From: Mucilaginibacter phenanthrenivorans
GTDB taxonomy: Bacteria > Bacteroidota > Bacteroidia > Sphingobacteriales > Sphingobacteriaceae
Reading direction: 5' to 3'
Assembly (NCBI RefSeq): GCF_024721155.1
Contig: NZ_JAHVAP010000005.1
Span: 682,001-746,000 of the forward strand
Length of the DNA: 64,000 bases
Shown: positions 48,440 through 56,103 of the stretch, piece after piece
Position numbering within the stretch: the stretch's first letter is position 1
Layout: the number at the start of each line of letters is the position of its first letter
The notes under the pieces: model-generated
Database searches by the model: none
What the model saw: only the letters and a program-made list of their open reading frames with translations
What the model was told of the DNA's origin: nothing
Position numbers and translations under genes: made by a program

Positions 48440-48575
48440 CCTTTTAACTTTGCCACCGCAAGTCTCCCGGCTTGTGGCCCGCAGAAAGTGGCCCGCTTTG
48501 CTAACGAAGCGGGCCACTTTATAATGCAAATTTGTATTTTAAAGCTGTTGTTGATTAGCTAGTCGGCTACCTGTC
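48440..48575. repeat. Repeat B, copy 4
   Basis: The core stem is GTGGCCCGCTT (48488-48498) with AAGCGGGCCAC (48507-48517). Compared with copy 2 the second-third positions changed on both strands so that pairing is kept (TA to TG/GG against TA to CA). It is followed by TTTATAATGC, so it might also terminate the GH12 transcript. Beyond it, to 48788, I see no further gene. Confidence 0.8.
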
Positions 48576-48788
48576 CCATTATATTACTCCATAATTGCAT
48601 TGACGCCTGGTCCATTTTTTTTTTGCAGGTCGATACCAAGCTCCTTACTGGATATATCGGGGGTCTTATACGGCAATAGGTTTATAATTGACGAACTGGG
48701 TTCAATCAGGTGTGGCATATCCGGTAAAGAACTGATAGCCCTGGCTTAACAAAAGCGATTCTGGGGCTTTATTTTGTAATTTTGGGGG

Positions 48789-49364
48789 ATGACAAATGCG
48801 CAACTGCTTGGATATCTTGGCCGCCTGATTCCCCATTCACCGGAAAGTACCGCTACCTTGCTGAGCCATTTTGAGTATAAAGCTGTACAAAAAGGTGCCG
48901 CTGTTTTAAACGCAGGAGAGATCTGTACCGCTTTCTATTTCGTAGAAAGTGGTTATCTGAGAACTTATTATAATAAAGCAGGCGTGGAAATTAATATACA
49001 CTTCCATTTGGAAGGTACCGTCACTTCAGATCATAAAAACGGCAAAGAAGGTATTCCATCGGAATTCACTATAGCGGCAGGAGAAAAAAGCGAAATCTGG
49101 ATTTTAAACCGGGAAACATTGACGGCGCTTTGCTACGCTGATCCCGGGATTATGGTTTTTGGGAGGGGATTATTAAACCGTATGTTGCTCGACCAAAGTG
49201 CGCATAGTAACCTCTTTAAAATGTACACTCCGGCCGAGCGTTACCAGTATATCGAGCGAAATAATCCCGAGTTATTACAGCGCATCCCGCTCTCCAACCT
49301 TGCCTCTTTCCTGGGGATGAACCGCAGGACACTTAGCCGTATACGGGCAAGAAAGCAATTTTGA
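48789..49364 (+). CDS. Crp/Fnr-family transcriptional regulator
   Basis: 191 residues: cNMP-binding-like domain (about 1-115), coil, and C-terminal HTH (IPLSNLASFLGMNRRTLSRIR). No FNR cysteine cluster. A TAATTTTG -7-like box ends four bases before the ATG, which would make the mRNA nearly leaderless; no matching -33 element is clear. The isochorismatase-like gene starts 82 bp downstream and is its probable target. Confidence 0.9.
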   Translation: MTNAQLLGYLGRLIPHSPESTATLLSHFEYKAVQKGAAVLNAGEICTAFYFVESGYLRTYYNKAGVEINIHFHLEGTVTSDHKNGKEGIPSEFTIAAGEKSEIWILNRETLTALCYADPGIMVFGRGLLNRMLLDQSAHSNLFKMYTPAERYQYIERNNPELLQRIPLSNLASFLGMNRRTLSRIRARKQF

Positions 49365-49446
49365 GACTTTTGTCCCACTATCAATACCCTATAATCCGTT
49401 AGTTTTGCACAGTTCCTTTTAAGGGAATAACTAAAGGCTATTCGTT

Positions 49447-50007
49447 ATGCAACAAAACACCGCGCTTTTGGTTATGGACATGCAGGCAGCTGTATTGGCC
49501 GGCCTTGCTGATCCGAAACCACTGCTAAGCAATATCGCTACTGCCGTTACTCACGCCCGGAACAATAATATACCGGTCATCTATGTGGTGGTGGGCTTCC
49601 GGACAGGCGCTCCGGAGATCAGCACCCGGAATAAAATGTTTGGCGGTATGAGGGAAAGATCTTCCGGGATTAACATGGAGGAAATGTTGAAGGTACATCC
49701 TGATCTGGCACCAGCGACTAATGAGATCATTGTTGTTAAGCGTCGTGTCAGTGCCTTTACCGGAAGTGACCTGGAAGTTATTTTGAGAGCACAAGGTATT
49801 CAGCATTTAATATTAACCGGAATGGCGGCCAGCGGCGTGGTCTTATCAACGCTGCGGGAAGCTGCTGATAAGGACTACCGGATCACCATTCTGGAAGATT
49901 GCTGCGGAGACAGGGACGACGAAGTAAAGGGGATACTCATGGCCAAAGTTTTTGTTCAACAGGCGGATGTCCTGAAATTAAACGAGTGGATCAAAGTCAA
50001 TAGCTAA
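49447..50007 (+). CDS. Isochorismatase/cysteine-hydrolase-fold protein lacking the catalytic Cys
   Basis: 186 residues. Fold motifs are clear: Asp11 in LLVMDMQ, Lys98 in VVKRRVSAF, and the loop GMAASGVVLSTLREA where most family members have T-x-x-C. Here Val131 occupies the Cys position, so the usual thiol nucleophile is missing. Isochorismatase itself also lacks this Cys, so a different hydrolytic mechanism or a non-catalytic role is possible. Downstream of a Crp regulator, probably one unit. Confidence 0.85.
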   Translation: MQQNTALLVMDMQAAVLAGLADPKPLLSNIATAVTHARNNNIPVIYVVVGFRTGAPEISTRNKMFGGMRERSSGINMEEMLKVHPDLAPATNEIIVVKRRVSAFTGSDLEVILRAQGIQHLILTGMAASGVVLSTLREAADKDYRITILEDCCGDRDDEVKGILMAKVFVQQADVLKLNEWIKVNS

Positions 50008-50214
50008 GCTGTAAGCAACAAACTGGTTATTTTCACTGGGATGTTATCATCATGCTTTTTTTAAAAGTTACAGCTTAATAGTCATATTTCATCAGGGCTG
50101 TTGTTTTTTTACATTGTTGCAATATAAATTTTAACGCCTTTTAAACGATAGAATGTTTTCGATATTTTTGACGTAAGGTCTCCAACAAGTTTGCGTAACT
50201 TTTCAGCATGAATT

Positions 50215-51141
50215 ATGAAGTTTAGCTGTTTCGCATTATTTATTCTTATTGTTTGTAATTATGAATCCCGGGCGCAGACTGCGGCGAGGGATACATCCTA
50301 TATTAAAAGTTATAGCCAAAAGATATTGTTGACAGGCTATGTAGCTGACAATACCCTGCCGTTCGCCGTGGGCGGGAAAACTTTTTCGCCCAATAATCAG
50401 CTCAATGTCGGTGTAGGTATCGCCATAAAAAATACGGTAATTAACGCACTTTATGATGTCGGGCTGGTACCGTTGAAAGGGGCGGAGTATGGCAAAACCA
50501 ATATCACTGACCTTCAGGTTCATAATTATGGGACTCATTTGATGCTGGATCTGTTTCTTCAGAAATATAAAGGCTTTTATGACAATGATATATCACATGG
50601 AATCTTCGTTTATCCTAATCTGTCATTTACGCAGATCGGCGCAGAAGGATCTTATATTTTTAACGGGAATAAATTCTCAGGCAGGGCGGCTTATGAACAA
50701 AGCGAAATACAATTTCAATCTGCCGGCAGTTTTATCTTAGGAGGGGGTGCATATTTATACCGGCTAGGGCTGGATAGCAGCATGTCAATCCCCGGAAACC
50801 AGTCCATCCGGAATTTCCAGGTTGGCGTTAATGTGGGATATGGCTATTCCTGGGTTATTAATGACCGTTGGTTATTATCGGGAATGTTGAAATTAGGCGC
50901 GAATGCGGAAGATGAACCCGAGTTGTCGGGGGGCGGGAAAACTAAGATATATCCGACAGCCTTTTTACGGGGTAGTTCAGTTTATCAAAAGCCGGATTGG
51001 TCAGTCTGTTTCCTGATGTTGATCAACAATAAAACGATTTATGCCTACGATCAGCGATATAGCCTGGCATCAGTGGATCTACAACTGTCCTATACCAGGC
51101 ACCTCAACAGTATCTTCAAAAAGAAAAAGTCGCGCCAATAG
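50215..51141 (+). CDS. DUF4421-family outer-membrane beta-barrel protein
   Basis: 308 residues with a signal peptide (ESRAQT). Beta-strand repeats such as LNVGVGIAIKNTVINALYDVG and SVYQKPDWSVCFLMLINNKT match the DUF4421 barrel. It ends RHLNSIFKKKKSRQ, a basic tail. These proteins are thought to sit in the outer membrane and are widespread in Bacteroidota; function unknown. 207-bp gap upstream. Confidence 0.85.
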   Translation: MKFSCFALFILIVCNYESRAQTAARDTSYIKSYSQKILLTGYVADNTLPFAVGGKTFSPNNQLNVGVGIAIKNTVINALYDVGLVPLKGAEYGKTNITDLQVHNYGTHLMLDLFLQKYKGFYDNDISHGIFVYPNLSFTQIGAEGSYIFNGNKFSGRAAYEQSEIQFQSAGSFILGGGAYLYRLGLDSSMSIPGNQSIRNFQVGVNVGYGYSWVINDRWLLSGMLKLGANAEDEPELSGGGKTKIYPTAFLRGSSVYQKPDWSVCFLMLINNKTIYAYDQRYSLASVDLQLSYTRHLNSIFKKKKSRQ

Positions 51142-51180
51142 CAGTGACGGCGACGAGTTTTCTTCACGACCATGTTGGTA

Positions 51181-51290
51181 CCTCACTGGTCGAAGTTTAG
51201 CAACTTCGACCTAAATATAACAAGCATTCTGCTGTCTGGAAACAAAAAATCCGCTCTGCTTCCGTAAATCCCGCCCGGTTAAGCGACACG
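51181..51290. repeat. Repeat A, copy 5 (decayed)
   Basis: CTCACTGGTCGAAGTTTAGC plus the first stem and a shortened second (AAGCATTCTGCT). The third hairpin is altered (GGTTAAGCGACACGCTATCC) and the last terminator hairpin is absent. It lies 40 bp after the DUF4421 stop codon. Further structured-looking bits at about 51629 (GTTAAGCGTCCCCGCTAAA) resemble the third hairpin again. Confidence 0.65.
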
Positions 51291-51315
51291 CTATCCAACA
51301 GCGAGAAGCAATCTC

Positions 51316-51600
51316 CTAATGATTATAATAAAAGTACTGAATAGTTAAATTCCCTACCTCATTGGATTTAAAATCTGCGGAAACCGGGTAGCCATCGCTG
51401 TCATACTGATTGGTGTAAGTATCGCCGGGTAACTGTGGTGCAGTGCTATAGGAAAGATGAACCCGGTTATGGAGGAATGCATCCGGGTACCCATGCTCAT
51501 TGTCGTTAAGTATAGGTGAAAATAATGGCGGCAGGCCCACCACATTATTAAATGGCGTTTTTTTATCATCATACGTATAGGTTTCAATTGGGGCCTGCCC
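51316..51600 (-). pseudogene. C-terminal remnant of a secreted YD/DUF4595-like protein
   Basis: On the minus strand a 95-codon frame runs from just inside a stop at 51601-51603 (TGA) to a stop at 51318. It begins QAPIETYTYDDKKTPFNNVV and ends FKSNEVGNLTIQYFYYNH. YTYDDKKTPF and the following layout are typical of the C-terminal domain of Bacteroidota lipoproteins with YD-like repeats. No start or signal peptide precedes, so this is a broken fragment flanked by repeats. Confidence 0.65.
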
Positions 51601-51808
51601 TCATTTAAATTATTTTACACCTGCCCGTTAAGCGTCCCCGCTAAATATAATCACGTCACGATCAAACAAATCTCCTTATAGTTGTTATACCTGTACAACT
51701 CCTGCCTATTAGCGAATCGCTTAAGACTCTTTATCAACTTATCCGGCTCATTTTCATGTAGGGCTCAGGCGTTTACATAACCACCTCCGTAAAATAATTC
51801 AAAACAAA
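51601..51808. other. Gap with small hairpin-like repeats
   Basis: Upstream of the 97-residue gene. GTTAAGCGTCCCCGCTAAA near 51627 and TATTAGCGAATCGCTTAAG near 51707 look like isolated copies of the third hairpin of repeat A. No gene seen. Confidence 0.4.
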
Positions 51809-52102
51809 ATGACAACTATTAAAAATGTACGTCCTGTAAGTGCAGAAGCACTTTTCCATATTTTGAAAAGTGACTTCGCCAATGAGATCAATAATAAACT
51901 GGATTCCAGCCTGAGCATAGAATACGCCCACGTGTATGACGTGATCAATGTTTACTTCCCGGAAATTATTGAGGGCACGGTATTTACCATTATTGTTAAT
52001 GAGAATGAGATAGAGCTATCAAATAACGGTGATATTACCGAATACAATACTGACTTACTTGAACAATACCTCCACGACTTCCTGGTTGAAAAATGCAGTT
52101 AG
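51809..52102 (+). CDS. Small hypothetical protein (97 residues)
   Basis: Acidic, soluble, 97 residues: VRPVSAEALFHILKSDFANE helix, then VFTIIVNENEIELSNNG as two strands, then a C-terminal helix LLEQYLHDFLVEKC. No family recognised. It is 73 bp before the DUF2630 gene on the same strand, and both are followed by a histidine kinase gene. Confidence 0.55.
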   Translation: MTTIKNVRPVSAEALFHILKSDFANEINNKLDSSLSIEYAHVYDVINVYFPEIIEGTVFTIIVNENEIELSNNGDITEYNTDLLEQYLHDFLVEKCS

Positions 52103-52175
52103 GAGACGCGCGGTCCGCAAAACGAACAAACAGAAATTAACCGCCTTTAAGGCAATGTTTAAAAATAAAAATATC

Positions 52176-52421
52176 ATGGAAGAAAAAAGGGAAGATAATT
52201 CTGTTATTGATCATATAAGGCAGCTTACGGAAAAGGAAGAGCATTTATACAGCAAGCCTGAACCCACTGATCAGGATATTGAAGACATGCACACCGTTAA
52301 ATCTGAACTTGACCAGTATTGGGACCTGCTGCGTCAGCGCCGGGCCTTCCGGGATGCAGGTGAGGATCCCAACAGGGCGCAAATGCGGTCTGTTGATACT
52401 ATAGAGCGTTACAAAAAGTAG
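52176..52421 (+). CDS. DUF2630-family protein
   Basis: 81 residues from MEEKRED; a Met seven codons upstream is possible. DHIRQLTEKEEHLYSK, then DMHTVKSELDQYWDLLRQRR, then FRDAGEDPNRAQMRSVDTIERY matches the DUF2630 family, a small helical-bundle protein. I know it mainly from Actinobacteria, so its presence here may reflect transfer. Function unknown. Confidence 0.7.
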   Translation: MEEKREDNSVIDHIRQLTEKEEHLYSKPEPTDQDIEDMHTVKSELDQYWDLLRQRRAFRDAGEDPNRAQMRSVDTIERYKK

Positions 52422-52525
52422 TGAGTAGCTGATATATTGACTTCCGCCATCTGTTGCATATGCCCGGGTTAGCATATTGAATGGATTAGGAAGTTATATT
52501 TCTGTTTCCGACTAATATCAATAGT

Positions 52526-53602
52526 ATGATTAATCAAGATCAAAAAATTAAAAAACTCATTAAGCTCAATGATGAGTTGGAGAATTATTTCAGAAATACG
52601 ATCATTCCGCAATTATTTGTAGATAGTAACCTGATTTTAAGAAAATTCACCCCCCCAGCCATGAAACAGTTCTCCCTGAAAACTGATGACGTGGGAAGAA
52701 ACATCGACGACATTAAAGATAATTTTCGCTTCCCTACCATAGTGGAGAATATTGAACAGGTTATCACCAGCAATGAGATCCTTGAAAAAGAGATCCAGAC
52801 AACTGATCTGAGGTGGTATCAGATGAACATTATACCCTATGTTATTACGAAAACTAAAAAAACGAATGGCGTAATCATCACGTTTGTTGAAATAACAGCG
52901 CGGATCAAAGACCTGGTTGACCAGGAAATGCTCATAGCTGATCATGAAACATTGCTGGATACCATATCTCACGATATTAAAGGCCCGTTAACCAGTTTGC
53001 TGCTGACGATCAATCAGCTCAAAAAGGTTTCTACCGATAAGTCCAAAGCATTTTTTATGTTTTTCGGAATTTTAGAAAGTTCCGTTAAAAAAATGCAGGT
53101 CATTATAACAGAGCTTACGGATGCCGGCAAATTGAAGCATAAATACAAAGCAGAGGAAGAGCTGTTAGATTTTGAAAATGTCCTGGAAGACGTCCGTCTT
53201 ACCCTGGCCGGAACGATCATGGAATCAGGCGCTGTAATCAACACCAACATCAAAGTGTCCCAGGTATTGTTTTCCCGGAGAAAACTCAGGAGCATTGTTT
53301 ATAACCTGGTAAATAATGCCATTAAGTTTCATTCGCCCGGTTGCACTCCAGAAATAACAATAAGCACGAAAAAGGAGAAAAAACATGTCGTGATCAGCGT
53401 AAGGGACAATGGTATTGGCATAGCGGAAGGTAAACATAAGGATGTTTTTGCTAAGTATAACCGGGTAGGAAATACTGTTGAAGGTTCGGGTATCGGGTTA
53501 TACCTTGTTAAGGAAATAGTAACCAATTCAGGCGGAAAAATCGTGCTGAAGAGTGAGTTAGGAAAAGGCTCTGAATTCCAGATTTACCTGGCCGCACAGT
53601 AA
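52526..53602 (+). CDS. PAS-domain sensor histidine kinase
   Basis: 358 residues, no membrane helix. PAS-like domain (about 25-130, with FVDSNLILRKFTPPAMKQF and IITFVEITARIKDL) is followed by HisKA with His149 in DTISHDIKGPL, and a HATPase domain with VYNLVNNAIKFH, VRDNGIGIAEG and EGSGIGLYLVKEIV. The PAS segment resembles those in CheB/CheR fusion kinases. No response regulator gene is adjacent, so it is an orphan. 104 bp after the DUF2630 gene. Confidence 0.92.
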   Translation: MINQDQKIKKLIKLNDELENYFRNTIIPQLFVDSNLILRKFTPPAMKQFSLKTDDVGRNIDDIKDNFRFPTIVENIEQVITSNEILEKEIQTTDLRWYQMNIIPYVITKTKKTNGVIITFVEITARIKDLVDQEMLIADHETLLDTISHDIKGPLTSLLLTINQLKKVSTDKSKAFFMFFGILESSVKKMQVIITELTDAGKLKHKYKAEEELLDFENVLEDVRLTLAGTIMESGAVINTNIKVSQVLFSRRKLRSIVYNLVNNAIKFHSPGCTPEITISTKKEKKHVVISVRDNGIGIAEGKHKDVFAKYNRVGNTVEGSGIGLYLVKEIVTNSGGKIVLKSELGKGSEFQIYLAAQ

Positions 53603-53639
53603 TCACAATTAAGCCTATCGAAATAAAAGATAAGTTTGG

Positions 53640-53732
53640 ATTCTCCGATTCCCACCCAGCTAAGCGTCCACGTTTAACCAAGACACAATTGCAAGTGCCC
53701 ACGCTCGAGCAAAATGAACTAATATTACCGCA
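53640..53732. repeat. Repeat A, copy 6 (right half, next to tRNA-Met)
   Basis: Only the right half of repeat A is present, without the GTCGAAGTT hairpin. The third hairpin appears as TAAGCGTCCACGTTTA instead of TTAAGCATCCATGCTTAA: paired A-T positions changed to G-C, keeping most of the stem. It leads into the terminator hairpin and then the tRNA 3' end. Confidence 0.7.
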
Positions 53733-53766
53733 ACAAAAAAGCCTCAAATCTTTCGACTTAAAGCTT
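53733..53766 (-). terminator. tRNA-Met terminator (last hairpin of repeat A)
   Basis: On the minus strand AAGCTTTAAGTC pairs with GATTTGAGGCTT across GAAA and is followed by TTTTTGTTGC. It ends about 12 bp downstream of the tRNA 3' end. The same hairpin recurs, without a tRNA, at 42601 and 43661. Confidence 0.8.
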
Positions 53767-53777
53767 TCTATTTAATG

Positions 53778-53851
53778 TAGCGGGGAGCAGGATCGAACTG
53801 CCGACCTCAGGGTTATGAATCCTGCGCTCTAACCATCTGAGCTACCCCGCC
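53778..53851 (-). tRNA. tRNA-Met (anticodon CAT)
   Basis: On the minus strand the 74-nt sequence begins GGCGGGGTAGCTCAGATGG and folds as a cloverleaf. The 7-bp acceptor is GGCGGGG/CCCCGCT (one G-U), the D-arm GCTC/GAGC, and the anticodon stem CAGGA/CCCTG with loop TTCATAA, hence CAT. The T-arm is GGCAG/CTGCT around TTCGATC. One A-C mismatch in the anticodon stem next to the loop is present. No CCA is encoded. Elongator Met is most likely, because there is no initiator-type C1-A72 mismatch; a tRNA-Ile2 with CAT cannot be excluded by eye. Confidence 0.93.
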
Positions 53852-53965
53852 GGGTTATTATTATTGATGGTTCCGAAAAAGGTTTGCAAATATAGCAGAA
53901 ATTCGCTTTCTTTAGAAAAAATGTTAACATTTACAGCTTTACTGGTATTTCAATTATAAACCCAA

Positions 53966-54346
53966 ATGTCTGAAAAGAAGAAATTTAATATCGAGTATGA
54001 AATAAAATCATCTCCGCGGATACTGTATAGCTTTCTAAATGAACCCAATGGCCTCACGCAATGGTTTGCCGATGACGTAAGCGTGCGCGACCAGGTTTAT
54101 ACCTTTACCTGGGATGATGAGCAGCAAACTGCCAAGCTGATTGCCGTAAAAGAAAACAAATTGGTGCGCTTCAGATGGGTCGACGATGATCCATCGTACT
54201 ATTTTGAGATGGAAATCATCCAGGATGAGCTTACCAGCGATGTCGCCCTCAGCATAACCGACTTCGCTACAGACGATACCCTGGCCGAGCGTAAGCTGAT
54301 CTGGGATAACCAGATAAAATACCTCATCAGTACCTTAGGCGCATAA
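53966..54346 (+). CDS. START-like SRPBCC-family protein
   Basis: 126 residues: SSPRILYSFLNEPNGLTQWFADDVSVRD, then VRFRWVDDDPSYYFEMEII and a final helix WDNQIKYLISTLGA. This is the helix-grip fold of the AHA1/SRPBCC group in the short START-like form common in Bacteroidota. Ligand unknown. It lies between tRNA-Met and the LptF/LptG-type gene, in the conserved right part of the window. Confidence 0.85.
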   Translation: MSEKKKFNIEYEIKSSPRILYSFLNEPNGLTQWFADDVSVRDQVYTFTWDDEQQTAKLIAVKENKLVRFRWVDDDPSYYFEMEIIQDELTSDVALSITDFATDDTLAERKLIWDNQIKYLISTLGA

Positions 54347-54472
54347 AGAAATTTAATTATTCTACTTTTGTATGGTAAACGCCACATGTGCCGTTATTAG
54401 AGCGAAATAGCACATGACGGTGCCCCGTTCAATTTATTTGGGGACAGCGTTTTAGCCAAACAGGTTGCATTA

Positions 54473-55909
54473 ATGAAGAAAATACATCTTTTAGTACTAA
54501 AATCCTTTATCAGGCCTTTTATTGTCACCTTCCTGATAGTGATGTTCGTGTTGTTGATGTTATTTTTATTCAAGTACATCGACGATCTGATCGGCAAAGG
54601 CTTTGAGTGGTATGTTATCCTCGAGCTGATGATGTACGCTTCTGCAACCAACGTGGCCATGGCACTGCCCCTGTCTGTGTTGCTATCCTCCATCATGACC
54701 TACGGCGCCCTGGGCGAAAATTATGAACTGGTAGCTATTAAGGCCGCAGGCATTTCATTACGGCGCGCTATGTACCCAATGCTGGTTGTGATCTCGGTTT
54801 TAAGCATTGCCGCATTCCTGTTTTCGGATTATATGCTGCCGATTGCCAATCTTAAGTATTTCTCGTTGTTATATGATGCCCGGCAGCAAAAGTCGGCTAA
54901 TTTTTTGCCAGAAGGAGTTTTCAGCAATAGCTTCCCGGGGTACACCATCAGGGTAAACCGGAAAGACCCCGACGGGCAAACCCTGCACGATATTATGATC
55001 TATAACAAAAATGCAGCCCAAACCAACACCGAGGTTTTAATTGCAAAGTCGGGCAAAATGTACCGGACGCCCAATGGCGAGTTCCTGGTGCTAAAGCTCA
55101 CCGATGGCGTAAAATATTGGGAAGATAAGGGTGAAAATAATTTTAACTTTCGCCAAAAGCTGATCCGTTACCGGTTTAAGGCCACTGAACAAAAGTTTGA
55201 TATTTCGGGTCTTAAAATGAAACGTACGGATGAAGCCGAATTTAAATCAGCCTACCAGATGATGGACCTGGGGCAGTTAAAAGACAACCAGGGACTTACA
55301 AGCAGGCAGATTGATAGTGGCGCCCGGGAGAACTTTAAGCTGATATCCGCCTATATAAAATACTTCACTACACAGGCCGTAAGTGATAAGAGTAAAAAAA
55401 ATACGAAGCCGGTGATTGCAGGGGCTCCCCTTACAGGCTTAAGGGATTATGAGCAAGTGGCCGCAATTGCAAATGCTACAAGCGAAGCCAAATCTATCCA
55501 GGACCTGCTAAAGAACCGTGCCGACAGGGATGCCGAGCTTCGCAAAAACGTGCGCAGGGCCAAGCTGGAGTACCAGAAAAAATTCACTCTTTCGGCCGCT
55601 TGTATTGCGTTGTTTTTAATTGGGGCGCCGCTTGGTGCCATTATCAGGAAAGGGGGCCTGGGCCTGCCGGTAGTGGTTTCAGTTGCATTCTTCCTGATAT
55701 TCTATATCATATCCACTATTGGCGAAAAGTCTGTTAAAGATGGGGACCTATCGCCTGTTATCGGCTCATGGATAGCTATCGTTATCATAACTCCCATAGG
55801 CATGTTCCTCTCTTATAAAGCTGCTACCGATTCCGTAATATTTGATATGGAACTGTATAAGCGCTTTTTTGCCAGGTTGTTTAAGAAGAAGGCTGTCGTC
55901 GGTTCATAG
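54473..55909 (+). CDS. LptF/LptG-type lipopolysaccharide transport permease (YjgP/YjgQ)
   Basis: 478 residues, with three membrane helices at the N-terminus (to about residue 130) and three at the C-terminus (from about 370), separated by a beta-jellyroll-like periplasmic domain. Typical YjgP/YjgQ elements: LLFKYIDDLIGKGFEW, SIMTYGALGENYELVAIKAAGIS and the closing segment FLIGAPLGAIIRKGGLGLP. It would be part of the LptB2FG complex that extracts LPS from the inner membrane. Whether it is LptF or LptG cannot be told here. Between it and the previous gene is a TACTTTTG box (54363). Confidence 0.9.
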   Translation: MKKIHLLVLKSFIRPFIVTFLIVMFVLLMLFLFKYIDDLIGKGFEWYVILELMMYASATNVAMALPLSVLLSSIMTYGALGENYELVAIKAAGISLRRAMYPMLVVISVLSIAAFLFSDYMLPIANLKYFSLLYDARQQKSANFLPEGVFSNSFPGYTIRVNRKDPDGQTLHDIMIYNKNAAQTNTEVLIAKSGKMYRTPNGEFLVLKLTDGVKYWEDKGENNFNFRQKLIRYRFKATEQKFDISGLKMKRTDEAEFKSAYQMMDLGQLKDNQGLTSRQIDSGARENFKLISAYIKYFTTQAVSDKSKKNTKPVIAGAPLTGLRDYEQVAAIANATSEAKSIQDLLKNRADRDAELRKNVRRAKLEYQKKFTLSAACIALFLIGAPLGAIIRKGGLGLPVVVSVAFFLIFYIISTIGEKSVKDGDLSPVIGSWIAIVIITPIGMFLSYKAATDSVIFDMELYKRFFARLFKKKAVVGS

Positions 55910-56103
55910 TTGATGGTTCATAGTTCATAGCCGGATTACTTATTAGAAAGGCACACCACAGGCAACCAATTGCCTGATCCAACGTACTAATTTACACAGC
56001 AAAGACCTGAATGATCTTATTATCATTTAAATTTGTATAGAATTAAAAAAACGGGGGTAAGAATTAATTCGCAGCATATTTTATCCCCAATTAAGCAGCA
56101 TAC

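Noticed and set aside
55910..56103. FMN riboswitch upstream of ribBA
   Set aside because: None of the conserved RFN segments is visible; there is only a short GGGGTAA/TTATCCCC hairpin.
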